Shown: positions 18,700 through 28,099 of the stretch, in pieces | How the letters are laid out: each line of letters begins with the position of its first letter | Numbering within the stretch: the first letter of the stretch is position 1 | Assembly: GCA_963662375.2 (NCBI GenBank) | Contig: CAXXRP010000005.1 | Location: forward strand, 434,001 to 498,000 | From: UBA11612 sp963662375 | GTDB lineage: Bacteria; Pseudomonadota; Alphaproteobacteria; Rhodospirillales; Rhodospirillaceae | Length of the DNA stretch: 64,000 bases | Direction of reading: 5' to 3' | Position numbers and translations under genes: made by a program | Notes under the pieces: model-generated | Seen by the model: only the letters and a program-made list of their open reading frames with translations | Told to the model about the DNA's origin: nothing | Databases searched by the model: none

Positions 18700-20538
18700 T
18701 TAGACACGCGTCAGAACAAAGAGAGCTTGCTCGCTAAAAGCATTTGCAAGGGTGTTCGTAGCGGCGAACCGTCGTTGACGGCCGAGAGCGTCCAGCGCGA
18801 AACCGTGTTCTATGCGTATCTGCATTTCGCGGCACAGATCTATGAAATCCAGAATTGTGCACAAATGAATATTAGGCGTATTAAACCATGCGTCGCTGAG
18901 CATCGGAGTCGTGGGCATGCGTCCGCCGTACATCACCGCAAGACGGACACGCCAATGCCCAAAATTTGGGAATGAGACAATGGCGCGTTGTCCAACACGC
19001 AGCATCTCGTCCATCACTTTCCGTGGACTGTGCGTCGCTTGGAGGGTTTGACTCAAGATGACATAGTCAAATGCGCCCACTGGATAATCCGATAAGTCGG
19101 TTTCCAGATTACCTTGGATCACCGGCAAGCCCTGACTTACGGCGGCTCGTACCTTTCCCATGGATAGCTCGAGCCCGCGGCCGTCCACCTGCTTGAAATC
19201 CTTTAGGTGCGCTAGAAGTGTTCCGTCTCCGCAGCCCACATCCAACACGCGACTGCCGGACGGCACCAAATCTGCCGCTTGCTGGAGGTCGATGCGAAGG
19301 CGGGGGCGGGCGAAGGTATCCGCCCGGCCTGAAGCGTCTGTTCGTTCAGCGCTCATGGTCACAGCGCTGCGGTCTGCTGCCAGGCCGCAGATTGCTGCGG
19401 CTCCCTCGATAAACCCCTGTAGCGTCTGGTGAAATTCAGATTCGTCCAAAAGGAAGGCATCATGACCTTTATCGGACTCAACTTCGACAAAACTCACCTT
19501 GGCTGGAACAGCGTTGAGAGCCCGTACAATCGCCCGACTTTCCGACGTGGGGAAGAGCCAGTCGGATGAAAAGGAAATCAGACAAAATCTTACCGGAGAG
19601 TCCTTAAATGCCGCAGCAAGCACGCCATTATTTTCCTGCGCCAGATCAAAATAATCCATGGCGCGCGTTATATAAAGGTACGAGTTTGCGTCAAAGCGGT
19701 CGACAAACGTATAGCCCTGATGGCGTAAATAGCTTTCAACCTGAAAATCCGCATCGAAGCCATACGTAAGCGTTACCCGATCCTGCAGGCGGCGCCCAAA
19801 TTTTCGGTGCAGAGCCTTTTCTGACATGTATGTGATGTGCGCGGCCATGCGTGCTACGGCCAATCCGCGTTTCGGGGTGCTCTTCTCTTCGAGATAGTTG
19901 CCATGGCTCCAGTCGGGATCGGCCGTGATGGCCTGGCGCCCAACTTCGTGGAACGCAATGTTTTGCGCCGAATGACGGTAAGATCCTGCAATCGGGACTG
20001 CGGAAAAAACTCGATGCGGATATCGATGCGCCCATTCGAGAACCTGCATTGCTCCCATTGATCCGCCAACTACGCAGAACACTTTGTCGACGCCTAAATA
20101 ATCTATAAGCTTCACCTGCGCCTGCACCATGTCGCGGATTGTTATCACAGGGAAGGTTAGGCCCCAGGACTGTCCGGTTGCAGGATTTGTTTCCTTTGGG
20201 CCGGTAGAACCCATGCAACCGCCGAGCACATTCGCGCATACAACAAAGAAACGGTTTGTATCGATGACCTTTCCGGCGCCCACTAACCCGTCCCACCACC
20301 CAGGCTTTCCCGTGGTTGGGTGCATTCCCGCAACGTATTGGTCGCCCGTCAACGCATGGCAAACAAGGATGCAGTTGGATGCGGTAGTGTTCAGGGTGCC
20401 ATATGTCTGATAGGCGACCGAGGCAGACTCTATGGTTGCCCCGGACTGTAAGACGAGGGGCTCACTTAGTGCCAATTTGTGGCCAAGAGCCGGTTCCTTG
20501 ATCTCCGTCGCCGGCTGGTTGGTGACGCCGTGAGCCAT
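18700..20538 (-). CDS. metX: Fused homoserine O-acetyltransferase MetX and MetW
   Basis: One uninterrupted 612-residue frame. Residues 1 to about 385 are an alpha/beta-hydrolase MetX, with nucleophile elbow GGSMGAMQVLEW, Asp in SSDWLFPTSESR and His in DKGHDAFLL. Residues from about 395 are a complete MetW, with a methyltransferase-like fold (GSRVLDVGCGDGTLLAHL). MetX acylates homoserine for methionine synthesis and MetW is its usual separate partner. An internal ATG at 19356 could also produce free MetW, though without a clear ribosome site. Confidence 0.93.
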   Translation of the reverse strand: MAHGVTNQPATEIKEPALGHKLALSEPLVLQSGATIESASVAYQTYGTLNTTASNCILVCHALTGDQYVAGMHPTTGKPGWWDGLVGAGKVIDTNRFFVVCANVLGGCMGSTGPKETNPATGQSWGLTFPVITIRDMVQAQVKLIDYLGVDKVFCVVGGSMGAMQVLEWAHRYPHRVFSAVPIAGSYRHSAQNIAFHEVGRQAITADPDWSHGNYLEEKSTPKRGLAVARMAAHITYMSEKALHRKFGRRLQDRVTLTYGFDADFQVESYLRHQGYTFVDRFDANSYLYITRAMDYFDLAQENNGVLAAAFKDSPVRFCLISFSSDWLFPTSESRAIVRALNAVPAKVSFVEVESDKGHDAFLLDESEFHQTLQGFIEGAAAICGLAADRSAVTMSAERTDASGRADTFARPRLRIDLQQAADLVPSGSRVLDVGCGDGTLLAHLKDFKQVDGRGLELSMGKVRAAVSQGLPVIQGNLETDLSDYPVGAFDYVILSQTLQATHSPRKVMDEMLRVGQRAIVSFPNFGHWRVRLAVMYGGRMPTTPMLSDAWFNTPNIHLCTILDFIDLCREMQIRIEHGFALDALGRQRRFAATNTLANAFSEQALFVLTRV

Positions 20539-20755
20539 GCTAGAGGTTCTATCCTTTCAAACGGAAACGAGATGTGTTCATGCTTCGATCTATGCGAGGC
20601 CTGGCCAGGCCGCTTGCCTACAAGACAACGCCGAGCCGAAGTTATGTCAATGTTTTCTTTGATTTCAAGCGTCCGGCAAACTATGACATTGGCCCACTTT
20701 GCGGCCATATGCACAGCCAAGCTACGCTTTAAGCCATAGATAAATTAGGTGGCTC

Positions 20756-21856
20756 ATGACGTTGCCTGAACCCCGACCTGGGGTCTTGAATACTCCCATC
20801 TACCAAGGTGGAAAAAGCCAGATCAAGGGAGCGCCGGTGATCGTGCGGCTAGCGTCTAATGAGTCAGCGCTCGGCCCCAGTCCGCTGGCTGTTGAGGCCT
20901 ATAATTCGGGTGCGCGAAATCTGCATAGGTATCCGGTCGGATCGGCCGACGCGCTGAGGGCCGCCATTGCTGATGCGCACGGCCTTGAGGCCGACCGCAT
21001 CATATGCGGCGCGGGATCTGACGAACTATTGTGTCTCCTATGCAGAACCTATGCTGGCCCCGGTGACGAGGTGATCCATACTCGTCACGGGTTTCTGGTT
21101 TACGAATACTACGCGGTGGGCGTTGGCGCTGCTCCTGTTTCGGTGGCCGAAATAAATTTAACGGCGGATGTAGATGCAATACTTGCGGCTGTAACACCGC
21201 GGACCAAGCTTGTGTTTCTAGCCAATCCGAACAATCCCACCGGCACATATCTCCCCGCAGTCGAATTGACGCGGCTTCGTAACGGGTTACGCGAAGACAT
21301 CTTATTGGTCGTGGATGGTGCTTACGCGGAATTTGTCGGCACCGACGACTATGAAAGCGGCATCGGTCTCGCGGACACGACTTCAAATACGGTTGCGACA
21401 AGAACATTCTCGAAGATTTATGGCTTAGCGTCTTTGCGCTTGGGGTGGGCCTTCGGCCCGAAGTCGATTGTCGATGCGATGGAGCATTTGAGATCGCCAT
21501 TTAATGTCTCGATTGCCGCACAGCTTGCTGGTATAGCGGCCGTTCGTGATCAAGAGCATATCGAACGCGCCCGCCTTCACAATGCAAAATGGCGCGATGT
21601 CGCGTTGCAGCGCCTTCGGGGATTGGGATTGAACTTAGGGAATACGCACGCAAATTTTGTGCTTCCGGAATTTCCGATCATTAAAGGGCAAACGGCCGCG
21701 GATGCAGATGCTTTTCTGCAATCCAAGGGCATCGTTGTCCGGCGCGTCGACAATTATGGTCTGCCCAATCACTTGCGCATCACGCTTGGTGATGGCGACG
21801 ATATGAATCAGGTGCTAGACGCCCTATCCGCCTTTATGGGACGCGAACGTGATTAA
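20756..21856 (+). CDS. hisC: Histidinol-phosphate aminotransferase
   Basis: A 366-residue class II aminotransferase. It shows RLASNESALGPSPLA, the CGAGSDELL cofactor region, NPNNPTGTYLP and the PLP lysine in TFSKIYGLASLRLGW. It catalyses transamination in histidine synthesis and may also act on aromatic keto acids, which fits its overlap with tyrA. It is divergent from metX with 217 bases between; no riboswitch was recognised there. Confidence 0.93.
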   Translation: MTLPEPRPGVLNTPIYQGGKSQIKGAPVIVRLASNESALGPSPLAVEAYNSGARNLHRYPVGSADALRAAIADAHGLEADRIICGAGSDELLCLLCRTYAGPGDEVIHTRHGFLVYEYYAVGVGAAPVSVAEINLTADVDAILAAVTPRTKLVFLANPNNPTGTYLPAVELTRLRNGLREDILLVVDGAYAEFVGTDDYESGIGLADTTSNTVATRTFSKIYGLASLRLGWAFGPKSIVDAMEHLRSPFNVSIAAQLAGIAAVRDQEHIERARLHNAKWRDVALQRLRGLGLNLGNTHANFVLPEFPIIKGQTAADADAFLQSKGIVVRRVDNYGLPNHLRITLGDGDDMNQVLDALSAFMGRERD

Positions 21857-22754
21857 AAAAAGGCCCAAAAAGAAAACGATACTTTTTGACCGCGTTGCCT
21901 TCATCGGTATCGGTCTTATCGGTTCCTCCATGGCCTTATCTATGCGCCGGTCTGGACTTGTGGGCAGTACGATTGCTTGCGCTCGCCGCTCAAAGACTCG
22001 GAAAACTGCTCTCAACATGGGTATTGTTGATGAAGTTACAAATAATTATGCGAAAGCGGTTTCCGACGCCGATTTGATTGTTATTGCGACTCCCGTCGGA
22101 ACTTATGAAGCCATTGCCAAAGCAATCGCGCCGCACCTCAGGGTAGGGGCGATTGTCACCGACGTCGGGTCTGTCAAACGCGCAGCGGTGGCCGCAATAG
22201 CGCCGCATATCCCGAAAGGAGTGTATTTCGTTCCAGGCCATCCTATAGCCGGCACCGAGCGTTCGGGACCGGAAGCTGGGCTTGTGGATTTATTCGATGG
22301 CCGCTGGTGCATCCTTACCCCGGGGCCGCGAACGCCGAAAAAATCGGTGACAAAATTATCAACCCTATGGCGCAAAATGGGAGCCAAAGTCGATTTGATG
22401 GCGCCGGATCACCATGACATGGTTTTGGCGATCACATCGCATCTACCCCATCTCATCGCGTACACGATTGTTGGAACAGCAACAGATATCGGCGACGATC
22501 TGAAGCAGGAAGTGATAAAGTATTCGGCGTCTGGTTTCCGGGACTTTACCCGTATCGCCGCATCTGATCCGATCATGTGGCGCGACGTGTTTCTTAACAA
22601 TCGGGACGCAGTACTCGATATTCTACAGCGCTTCACCGAGGACTTAACGGCCCTGCAGCGTGCCATTCGCAAAAGTGATGGTAAAGCCCTAGAAGATTTG
22701 TTCGTTCGTACGCGGGCGATCCGCCGTGGGATCGTAAACGCCAAACAAGCTTAG
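21849..22754 (+). CDS. tyrA: Prephenate/arogenate dehydrogenase
   Basis: A 301-residue NAD(P)-dependent dehydrogenase of tyrosine synthesis. It has the Rossmann loop FIGIGLIGSSMA, IVTDVGSVK, PGHPIAGTERSG and the catalytic region ITSHLPHLIAY. The GTG start overlaps the hisC stop by 8 bases, so the pair is coupled, as in many alphaproteobacteria (hisC-tyrC). Choice between prephenate and arogenate cannot be read from the sequence. Confidence 0.93.
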   Translation: MIKKRPKKKTILFDRVAFIGIGLIGSSMALSMRRSGLVGSTIACARRSKTRKTALNMGIVDEVTNNYAKAVSDADLIVIATPVGTYEAIAKAIAPHLRVGAIVTDVGSVKRAAVAAIAPHIPKGVYFVPGHPIAGTERSGPEAGLVDLFDGRWCILTPGPRTPKKSVTKLSTLWRKMGAKVDLMAPDHHDMVLAITSHLPHLIAYTIVGTATDIGDDLKQEVIKYSASGFRDFTRIAASDPIMWRDVFLNNRDAVLDILQRFTEDLTALQRAIRKSDGKALEDLFVRTRAIRRGIVNAKQA

Positions 22755-22807
22755 TGTCACTCATAGTTGTATTCCACCCTACCGCCCTCCGCGAGGCGAT
22801 TGAGTAG

Positions 22808-22927
22808 ATGTCCTCGGACTTGCATCTCATTATCGACAACAAGGCCTATTCTTCCTGGTCATTACGACCGTGGCTAGATCACCGGGAGGTTCGCGGTTTT
22901 GCCGCGAAGCGCTATTCTCGCAGTTGA
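22808..22927 (+). pseudogene. Glutathione S-transferase N-terminal remnant
   Basis: A 39-codon frame beginning with ATG encodes LHLIIDNKAYSSWSLRPWL, the hallmark N-terminal strand and glutathione-site region of a GST subfamily. It then runs into unrelated residues and stops. A working GST is about 200 residues, so this is a relic with most of the gene deleted. Confidence 0.6.
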
Positions 22928-22959
22928 GACGTAACAAAAATTAGATTTCATGGTTTGAA

Positions 22960-23529
22960 ATGACCAAGGATAGATTTTCGTCGAGGTGTGCGACCGGACT
23001 ATCGGTTGGCGTTGCGCTGGTTGCAACGGGCGCGCTTTTATTCGTACGGAAATCGGTGGCAGTGCCCTACTTCGAGAAAGTCGCTGGATTCAAGCCGTTT
23101 GACATACAGTTTCCATTGAGTGCCACAGTAGTGGCAATCCAATTGGGTGCTTACGGTGATGGTGCCGGGGGAGCTTATGCAATATTCGCCGCATGTGAAA
23201 TTTTGTTAGCTCTAGCAGCTGCGGTGTTCTTCATGTTGCTGTGGCGGCGGATGTTTTTAACTTCGCATGCCCGCGTGTTCGTACTTCTAGAAAGCGGCGG
23301 AATTCTGCTAGCGCCGTTTGCTGCCTTACTGTGCGACATCGCAGAAAGCGCCGGATTTTCAGGATTGATGTTAGGTCTCTCGGGGCCTTCCTATGAGTTC
23401 ATCATCGAGTTCAGCGTTTTTGTGCACAAATTAAAATTCGCGTTCGAAGATATACGTGTCTACTTCACCCTATTTTTTGCGGCGACAATTGCAGTGCAAC
23501 GGATGAGACGAGAGCACGATGGCCCGTAA
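22960..23529 (+). CDS. Predicted four-helix membrane protein
   Basis: A 189-residue protein with hydrophobic helices at about 12-31, 69-95, 108-128 and 166-182, joined by short polar loops. The first periplasmic-looking loop contains FEKVAGFKPFDIQFPL. I recognise no family. It precedes another membrane gene by 93 bases and may share a transcript with it. Confidence 0.6.
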   Translation: MTKDRFSSRCATGLSVGVALVATGALLFVRKSVAVPYFEKVAGFKPFDIQFPLSATVVAIQLGAYGDGAGGAYAIFAACEILLALAAAVFFMLLWRRMFLTSHARVFVLLESGGILLAPFAALLCDIAESAGFSGLMLGLSGPSYEFIIEFSVFVHKLKFAFEDIRVYFTLFFAATIAVQRMRREHDGP

Positions 23530-23622
23530 GGTGTCTCTCGAAGTCGTTCATTCCTTCGTATTTCCCCAATACATGAATATTGTAAGATACTATATGATTA
23601 TTGGGTCAGTGAGGTTTTCGCG

Positions 23623-24288
23623 ATGAGTAGCGCGATTGTTTGGGGCTATATACACATAATCTTGGTTGTGTTTTGGATAGGCGCGGAGCTCGGCGTTTTT
23701 GTGAGTACGGCGCTTATCCGACGCGCGCAACTAAGTTATGATGCGCGGGTTGCATTGCTCAAGGTTGCAACAATCACCCACGTTGTTCCTCGCGTTTGCT
23801 TCGCGCTCATATTACCTGTCGGTATCGAGTTGACGGGCGCAATCAATGTTTATCCGCTGACGCCGGGCCTTCAAACTGCCAGCTGGATAACGAGCGTCAT
23901 TTGGCTCTTCATTATTGTCGCTCATGTCTGTGCTGCAGGGTTTCCAGCGGCCTCCACCCTCCGGCATTTGGACCTCTTTTTTAAGACGGTTGCCGGGTTA
24001 GGTCTTGTCGTTTACGGGCTCAACTCTCTAGCCACCGGCGCTCCAATCGATGAGACATGGTTCGCGGCAAAGCTGTTTTTGGTTGGCTTGGTGTTTTGGG
24101 TAACCATCGCTGTCGATCTTTGTTTCAGGCCGTTTTTTGCGCCTTTTTTGGAGCTTAGGAAGTATGGTGCCACTCCCGATCGCGAGGAAGCCATTACCCG
24201 GGCTGCAAACCACGCCTTACTAGCAATGGGCGCGCTTTATTTTTTGCTCGCGGCTATCGCTTTCGTTGGAAAGGTGAAGCCGTTCTAG
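23623..24288 (+). CDS. Predicted multi-pass membrane protein
   Basis: A 221-residue protein with about six membrane helices. It begins with SSAIVWGYIHIILVVFWIGA, and the His followed by an aromatic-rich helix recalls CopD/DUF2269-like proteins. The match is too weak to name a function. It ends convergently with the glycosyltransferase gene, overlapping it by 4 bases. Confidence 0.65.
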   Translation: MSSAIVWGYIHIILVVFWIGAELGVFVSTALIRRAQLSYDARVALLKVATITHVVPRVCFALILPVGIELTGAINVYPLTPGLQTASWITSVIWLFIIVAHVCAAGFPAASTLRHLDLFFKTVAGLGLVVYGLNSLATGAPIDETWFAAKLFLVGLVFWVTIAVDLCFRPFFAPFLELRKYGATPDREEAITRAANHALLAMGALYFLLAAIAFVGKVKPF

Positions 24289-25586
24289 CGTCGATTCGGG
24301 CCAACGACCTCGCAGGGCACCTGAGGGTTAGTCGATTGTTGCGAGCGATCAGGTTTCTCCGACATCTCAGCAGTTCGCTCCAATACACCTCGCAATTTAT
24401 CGGCCAAAAAACTCCTATTGTACTGTGTGTCGGCTAGATAAGCAGCAGCTTTGCCGGCGTTTGTGATTGCGGCATCGTTATCCAGAAAATTTTTCAGTTT
24501 TTCCGCCGCCTCATCGAGGTCGTCGGGCGACACCGCTATGCCGGCTCCGCTATGGTCTAGGACTTCTTTTTGCCAACCGAGGTAGTTGATAACGATTGGC
24601 TTTCCCGCGGCCAGGCCGTCGAAGAACTTATTCGCCGAGTTCGGCCAGGGCGCCGCATCCGTAATAAAGGTTGAGCACACGACTGTTGCGGCTGACAAAA
24701 GCCGTGGCACCTCAGTTTTTGGCATAGGCGCCAACATCCAAAGATTTACGCCGTACACGCCGAGTTCATGGGCTATCGCTTTGAGCTCATCGCGTTTGGC
24801 ACCATCTCCCGCGACAACAAAGCAAATGTTCGGGTCTCTGTCCTTCATACGCGCAGCAAGCCGGACAATGTAGTCAACGCCGTTCGCGAACCCTAGTGTG
24901 CCAGCATATACAACAATTGTTTTATTTAGTAGATGAGGAAAATTGTAGAGAAACCTGTCGCCTATGGCGGGATTTATTCGGAAAAGATCTGTGTCTGAAC
25001 AGTTGGGGATGACAGTTATTTTCTCCGGTTGCCCACCCGCCGCGACAATTCCGTCCCGCGTGCTGGGAGAAAGTGCAACGATATGGGCTGACTGCCGGTA
25101 CGCCGCTCGCTCCATCCACCGTGCCGCCGCGATTCCAAGCCTATTTTTTAGAATGCCGAGGGCGATAGGCACCTTGGGCCACTGGTCGCGAACTTCGAAT
25201 ACCATAGGCACGCCCCGTCGCCACTTAACGGCAATCCCGGGGAGCATGATTGTAAGCGGCGTTGAGGTGGCGAAAACCAGGTCAACGTGTGGAATGCGCA
25301 CGGCGACGAATGCCGAAAACAGAGCAAACTGGAAAAAGGCGAGAATTCGGCGAACGTAAGATTGGCGATTCGAATAAGCGACACGGATAACTTTCAATTC
25401 GATTTCGTCGATAACGAGTTCGTTCATCAAACCATCAAGTTGATAGGAAGGCGGAAAGAACGCGTTGGATGTTATCAATGTCACTTTGTGGCCGGCCCGC
25501 ACCAATCGTCGAGACATCTCATAAGATCGGGTCGATCCGACTCCGTCCGGCGGTGTGAAATACTGATGAAGGTAGACGATATGCAT
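24285..25586 (-). CDS. Glycosyltransferase family 4
   Basis: A 433-residue GT-B enzyme from the start at MHIVYLHQYFTPPDGVGSTR. This is the typical N-terminus of WbuB-like glycosyltransferases, so I prefer it to an in-frame start 13 codons upstream. The donor domain has VYAGTLGFANGVDYIV, VVAGDGAKRDELK and the acidic region where GT4 enzymes bind the nucleotide sugar. It probably adds a sugar to a lipid-linked or envelope glycan. No other glycan genes are adjacent. Confidence 0.88.
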   Translation of the reverse strand: MHIVYLHQYFTPPDGVGSTRSYEMSRRLVRAGHKVTLITSNAFFPPSYQLDGLMNELVIDEIELKVIRVAYSNRQSYVRRILAFFQFALFSAFVAVRIPHVDLVFATSTPLTIMLPGIAVKWRRGVPMVFEVRDQWPKVPIALGILKNRLGIAAARWMERAAYRQSAHIVALSPSTRDGIVAAGGQPEKITVIPNCSDTDLFRINPAIGDRFLYNFPHLLNKTIVVYAGTLGFANGVDYIVRLAARMKDRDPNICFVVAGDGAKRDELKAIAHELGVYGVNLWMLAPMPKTEVPRLLSAATVVCSTFITDAAPWPNSANKFFDGLAAGKPIVINYLGWQKEVLDHSGAGIAVSPDDLDEAAEKLKNFLDNDAAITNAGKAAAYLADTQYNRSFLADKLRGVLERTAEMSEKPDRSQQSTNPQVPCEVVGPNRR

Positions 25587-25708
25587 TCGTGCGCCAGGAA
25601 AGACGGTTAGCGTCGCAAGGCACACTAGCGCAGATATTACCCTAGGTCACGGTGTCCGTGCTCGATAGTGTCTTCGTCCAAGAAGCATCCGCGTAGAAGG
25701 ATTAGCGC

Positions 25709-25909
25709 GCACTGACCCTCGGTATCTGGGGCGATCCGACAGTCCTTGATATTGGGAAGTTGGATCGAGAGTCGACCTTGTTCTTTAATGATCTGAACCA
25801 GGGCGGCGCAATGCTGGACCCAAGGGAAATGAAACAGGTTCTTGCCGAGCCGCACCCAAGTTGGGTCAAGCGCCTCGAAGAAGAATGGCAGCGGAGGCAC
25901 CACCGCTGA
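25709..25909 (+). pseudogene. YnjB-like ABC substrate-binding protein, C-terminal fragment
   Basis: The frame encodes GDPTVLDIGKLDRES, NDLNQGGAMLDPREM and finally SWVKRLEEEWQRRHHR before a TGA. This is the C-terminal end of YnjB-like solute-binding proteins. The frame is cut off 5' by a TAG, and nothing of the N-terminal 300 or so residues is left. Its TGA overlaps the ATG of the YnjC-like relic (TGATG), preserving the old operon coupling. Confidence 0.7.
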
Positions 25910-26292
25910 TGACGCGTTTCGGATTCCCGTTGCCCGGGTTCCGCGAGTGGCTTCGATTGTTTCCGCCGGTAACGCTATTTCTTTTCCTGGCACCGGTGGT
26001 AGTAGGATTGGCAGGTACGTTACTGCCGTCTTTCGGATATTTCCCGGGAGTCGGGGCTGAGCATTTCAGCTTGACACCCTAGCGCGACCTCGCTGGCGCA
26101 CCGGCCATTACCGTATTGCCAGAAATTGCGGTTTTAGCGGCTTGGCATGAAATACGCGCGATTGTTTACTTGCGAAGATGGTTAGCCTCACTCTTGGCTG
26201 CGCCTCATGCCGCGTTTTCTATTGGTTTTATGATCCTCCTAGCTCCAAGCGGAGGGCTCATGCGCGCAGCCTCTCCTTGCTCGACGGGGTGA
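25909..26292 (+). pseudogene. YnjC-like ABC transporter permease remnant
   Basis: The N-terminus FREWLRLFPPVTLFLFLAPV is intact. A TAG at 26080-26082 then interrupts the frame at a position where the pattern TP[W]RDL suggests a former Trp codon. Further on, a fragment near 26194 reads LAAPHAAFSIGFMILLAPSG, a recognisable later piece of the same permease, again ended by TGA. Most membrane helices are deleted, so it is dead. Confidence 0.75.
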
Positions 26293-26317
26293 CAACGCCC
26301 CCTATGCCCGTTCTCAC

Positions 26318-26714
26318 TTGATTGGTTTCAAGATCCGGAATCGACCGTGCGGCTTCAAGGCGCGGCGCGAGAGACGTCGGCGAGTTAATGAGGCTTTAGT
26401 GGACGCCGATTTAGTAGGCTATACGGATCGGAGGCCAGCCACACTTTCGGGCGGGCAGCGTGCACGGATCGCCTTGATGCGTGTCCTATTTTATGCGTGT
26501 CCTACTTTCCGAACCCAAAACGCTTCTTCTTGATGAACCGTTCAGCGCGCTCGACACGTCGCTTCGCGAACATCTACGAGCCTTTGCATTCGATCACGCC
26601 CGCCAGCTGGGGCTGCCGGCCCTTTTAGTTATGCATGACCGCGACGACGCAACAGTGGCCAACGAAAAGATAATTGATTTGTCTGAGCTCCGGGAAACGA
26701 CATCACAGAACTGA
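26318..26714 (+). pseudogene. YnjD-like ABC transporter ATPase remnant
   Basis: The preserved part runs from VNEALVDADLVGYTDR through the signature ATLSGGQRARIALMR to the Walker B region KTLLLDEPFSALD and LVMHDRDDA. The Walker A half is absent. A 16-base tandem duplication at 26477-26508 shifts the frame exactly between the signature and Walker B. With its YnjB and YnjC neighbours this was a complete ynjBCD-type importer operon. Confidence 0.8.
26477..26508 (+). repeat. 16-base tandem duplication that breaks ynjD
   Basis: ATGCGTGTCCTATTTT is followed at once by ATGCGTGTCCTACTTT, two copies differing by one base. Removing either copy restores an unbroken ATPase frame (ALMRVLLSEPK). This is therefore the visible inactivating event. 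Confidence 0.85.
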
Positions 26715-26727
26715 ATCTGCGTGCCGC

Positions 26728-27360
26728 TTAGTTTTCTTCCACGCTTCGGACCGGATTTTCTTGGCGCGCCGGGGGCTGCAGCGTTGACATCCATATCTCT
26801 GTAAACGTATTCAACAATGCGTCTCGATCAACCGACCACCCCCCAAAATGTACGGCGGTCAGCCCCCTTTGCAGCTGAAGGATCAGGAGGTACGCTCGCC
26901 TCATTGCTTCTCCACGATCAAAATGCGCTCATTTCTCCGACGTTCGCGTAAGTGCTGCAACATGATCCTCGAGCAAGGATTGGAACTCGGCATTTACCTC
27001 CGAAGGCATTTCGCGCAGCACGATATTGGTGCTCGCTCCGTACTCCTCCCAGGCGTCAAAAACTTGGCCTAGCCAACCCGCAATGCTGGCTCGGGACCAA
27101 TCTGGAAGGTTGTCAAACGTCCGATACAGATTAAGGGCTGTGTCCCACATCTCTGTCAACAGCTCTCGGATAATGTCCTGTTTGCCCGCAAAGTGCGTAT
27201 ATACGGTCGCACGGGAAGTCCCTGCGGCCTTCGCAATGTCATCAATACCAGTGGCCTTAGGGCCCTTCTTTACAAACAACTTTCGAGAAACCTCGAGGAG
27301 CCGTTGCCTCGTGTAATTCTTCTGTTGCTTACGAAGTGTGATAGTTTTTGGCTGGTTCAT
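26728..27360 (-). pseudogene. TetR family regulator with an in-frame TGA
   Basis: The N-terminal 143 codons hold a good TetR helix-turn-helix (TGIDDIAKAAGTSRATVYTH). A TGA at 26931-26929 follows TRTSEK. The same frame then continues for 66 more sensible codons (HFDRGEAMRRAYLLILQL and on) to TAA at 26730-26728, giving 210 residues, the normal TetR length. A single nonsense mutation is the simplest reading. The truncated form may still bind DNA. Confidence 0.8.
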
Positions 27361-27699
27361 GAATGGGATCTCGCTGAGGTCGGCAACAAAAACTTACCGC
27401 CGATAATATCGACGACCAAGAAGCATAAACATACAATCTAAGATAGTGCATCACGTAGTGTTACTATACACTAGGATAGTGACATGACACCGTAGAATGT
27501 AAACCGCGCTTAGCAGGCTTGTTCGTGGCGTCCGAGGGGCGAAAAAGAGACGCAAGCCGCTAGAAATAGATGATATCGTTGTGGATGCACTTAGACTTGT
27601 TTGGAGCGCAATTGGCGGCAAAGCTAACTCTGAAAGAGGAGCGCGGTATGGTTCGACCCGCTTTCTATTGGAGTGGAATTAAAGGGAGCAAGGAAAGCT
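27361..27699. other. Gene-free region between tetR and the HiPIP gene
   Basis: An AT-rich promoter-like patch at 27430-27490 carries an inverted repeat (listed separately). Downstream, about 27500-27672, one frame encodes a stretch such as DDIVVDALRLVWSAIGGK with no start codon and no recognisable family. It may be a gene relic. Nothing else is seen. Confidence 0.4.
27456..27473. promoter_or_regulatory. Candidate TetR operator
   Basis: TAGTGT, a 6-base spacer, ACACTA: a perfect dyad about 95 bases upstream of the divergent tetR pseudogene, in an AT-rich stretch. Further TAGTG copies flank it. TetR proteins usually bind such dyads near their own promoter, but the link here is inference. Confidence 0.45.
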
Positions 27700-28023
27700 A
27701 TGGCAAAGAAAATCCTCTCAAGGCGTGCGTTACTTGAGCGAGGCGCGCAGATTCCGTTGGGCGGGCTATTGTTGTTGGCTGCCGGCTTGAAACGGGTGGA
27801 CGCCGCGGAACAAGGTGTCTGTGTTGATCTTGAGAGTTTAGATGCCGGTCAGAGGAGTATTCGGGATTCTCTGATGTACGTGGAAGAGTCGCCTGACCAG
27901 TCTATGTCTTGCCAGCATTGTGGGTTCTTCACCCCGACCGAGGGCGGATGCGGGACATGCCTTATCTTCAGTGGTCCGGTTAGTGGGCGGGCCCGCTGTG
28001 TTTCCTGGAGCGCGAAATCGTAG
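27700..28023 (+). CDS. High-potential iron-sulfur protein (HiPIP)-like
   Basis: A 107-residue exported protein. ATG 27700 has an AGGAAAG ribosome site and yields a twin-arginine-like leader (LSRRALLERG) and hydrophobic stretch. The mature part carries the HiPIP cysteine pattern SCQHCGFF, GGCGTCLIF and ARCVSW with the conserved aromatic residues, fitting a [4Fe-4S] electron carrier of the periplasm. The stop lies only 2 bases before an IS3-family element, so any downstream partner may have been separated. Confidence 0.85.
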   Translation: MAKKILSRRALLERGAQIPLGGLLLLAAGLKRVDAAEQGVCVDLESLDAGQRSIRDSLMYVEESPDQSMSCQHCGFFTPTEGGCGTCLIFSGPVSGRARCVSWSAKS

Positions 28024-28099
28024 AGTGTGCGTCGTCAGAATATTTGGAACAGAAAGCTTGTTAAACTAACGGAGAGTTTAGCCCATCTTGTTTGTCATT

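Noticed and set aside
20539..20755. SAM riboswitch upstream of metX
   Set aside because: I looked for SAM-II and SAM-V-like conserved blocks in the 217-base divergent region and found no convincing match.
25637..25993. Minus-strand open frame of 118 codons
   Set aside because: It is antisense to the YnjB-like C-terminus, which shows clear family sequence on the plus strand.
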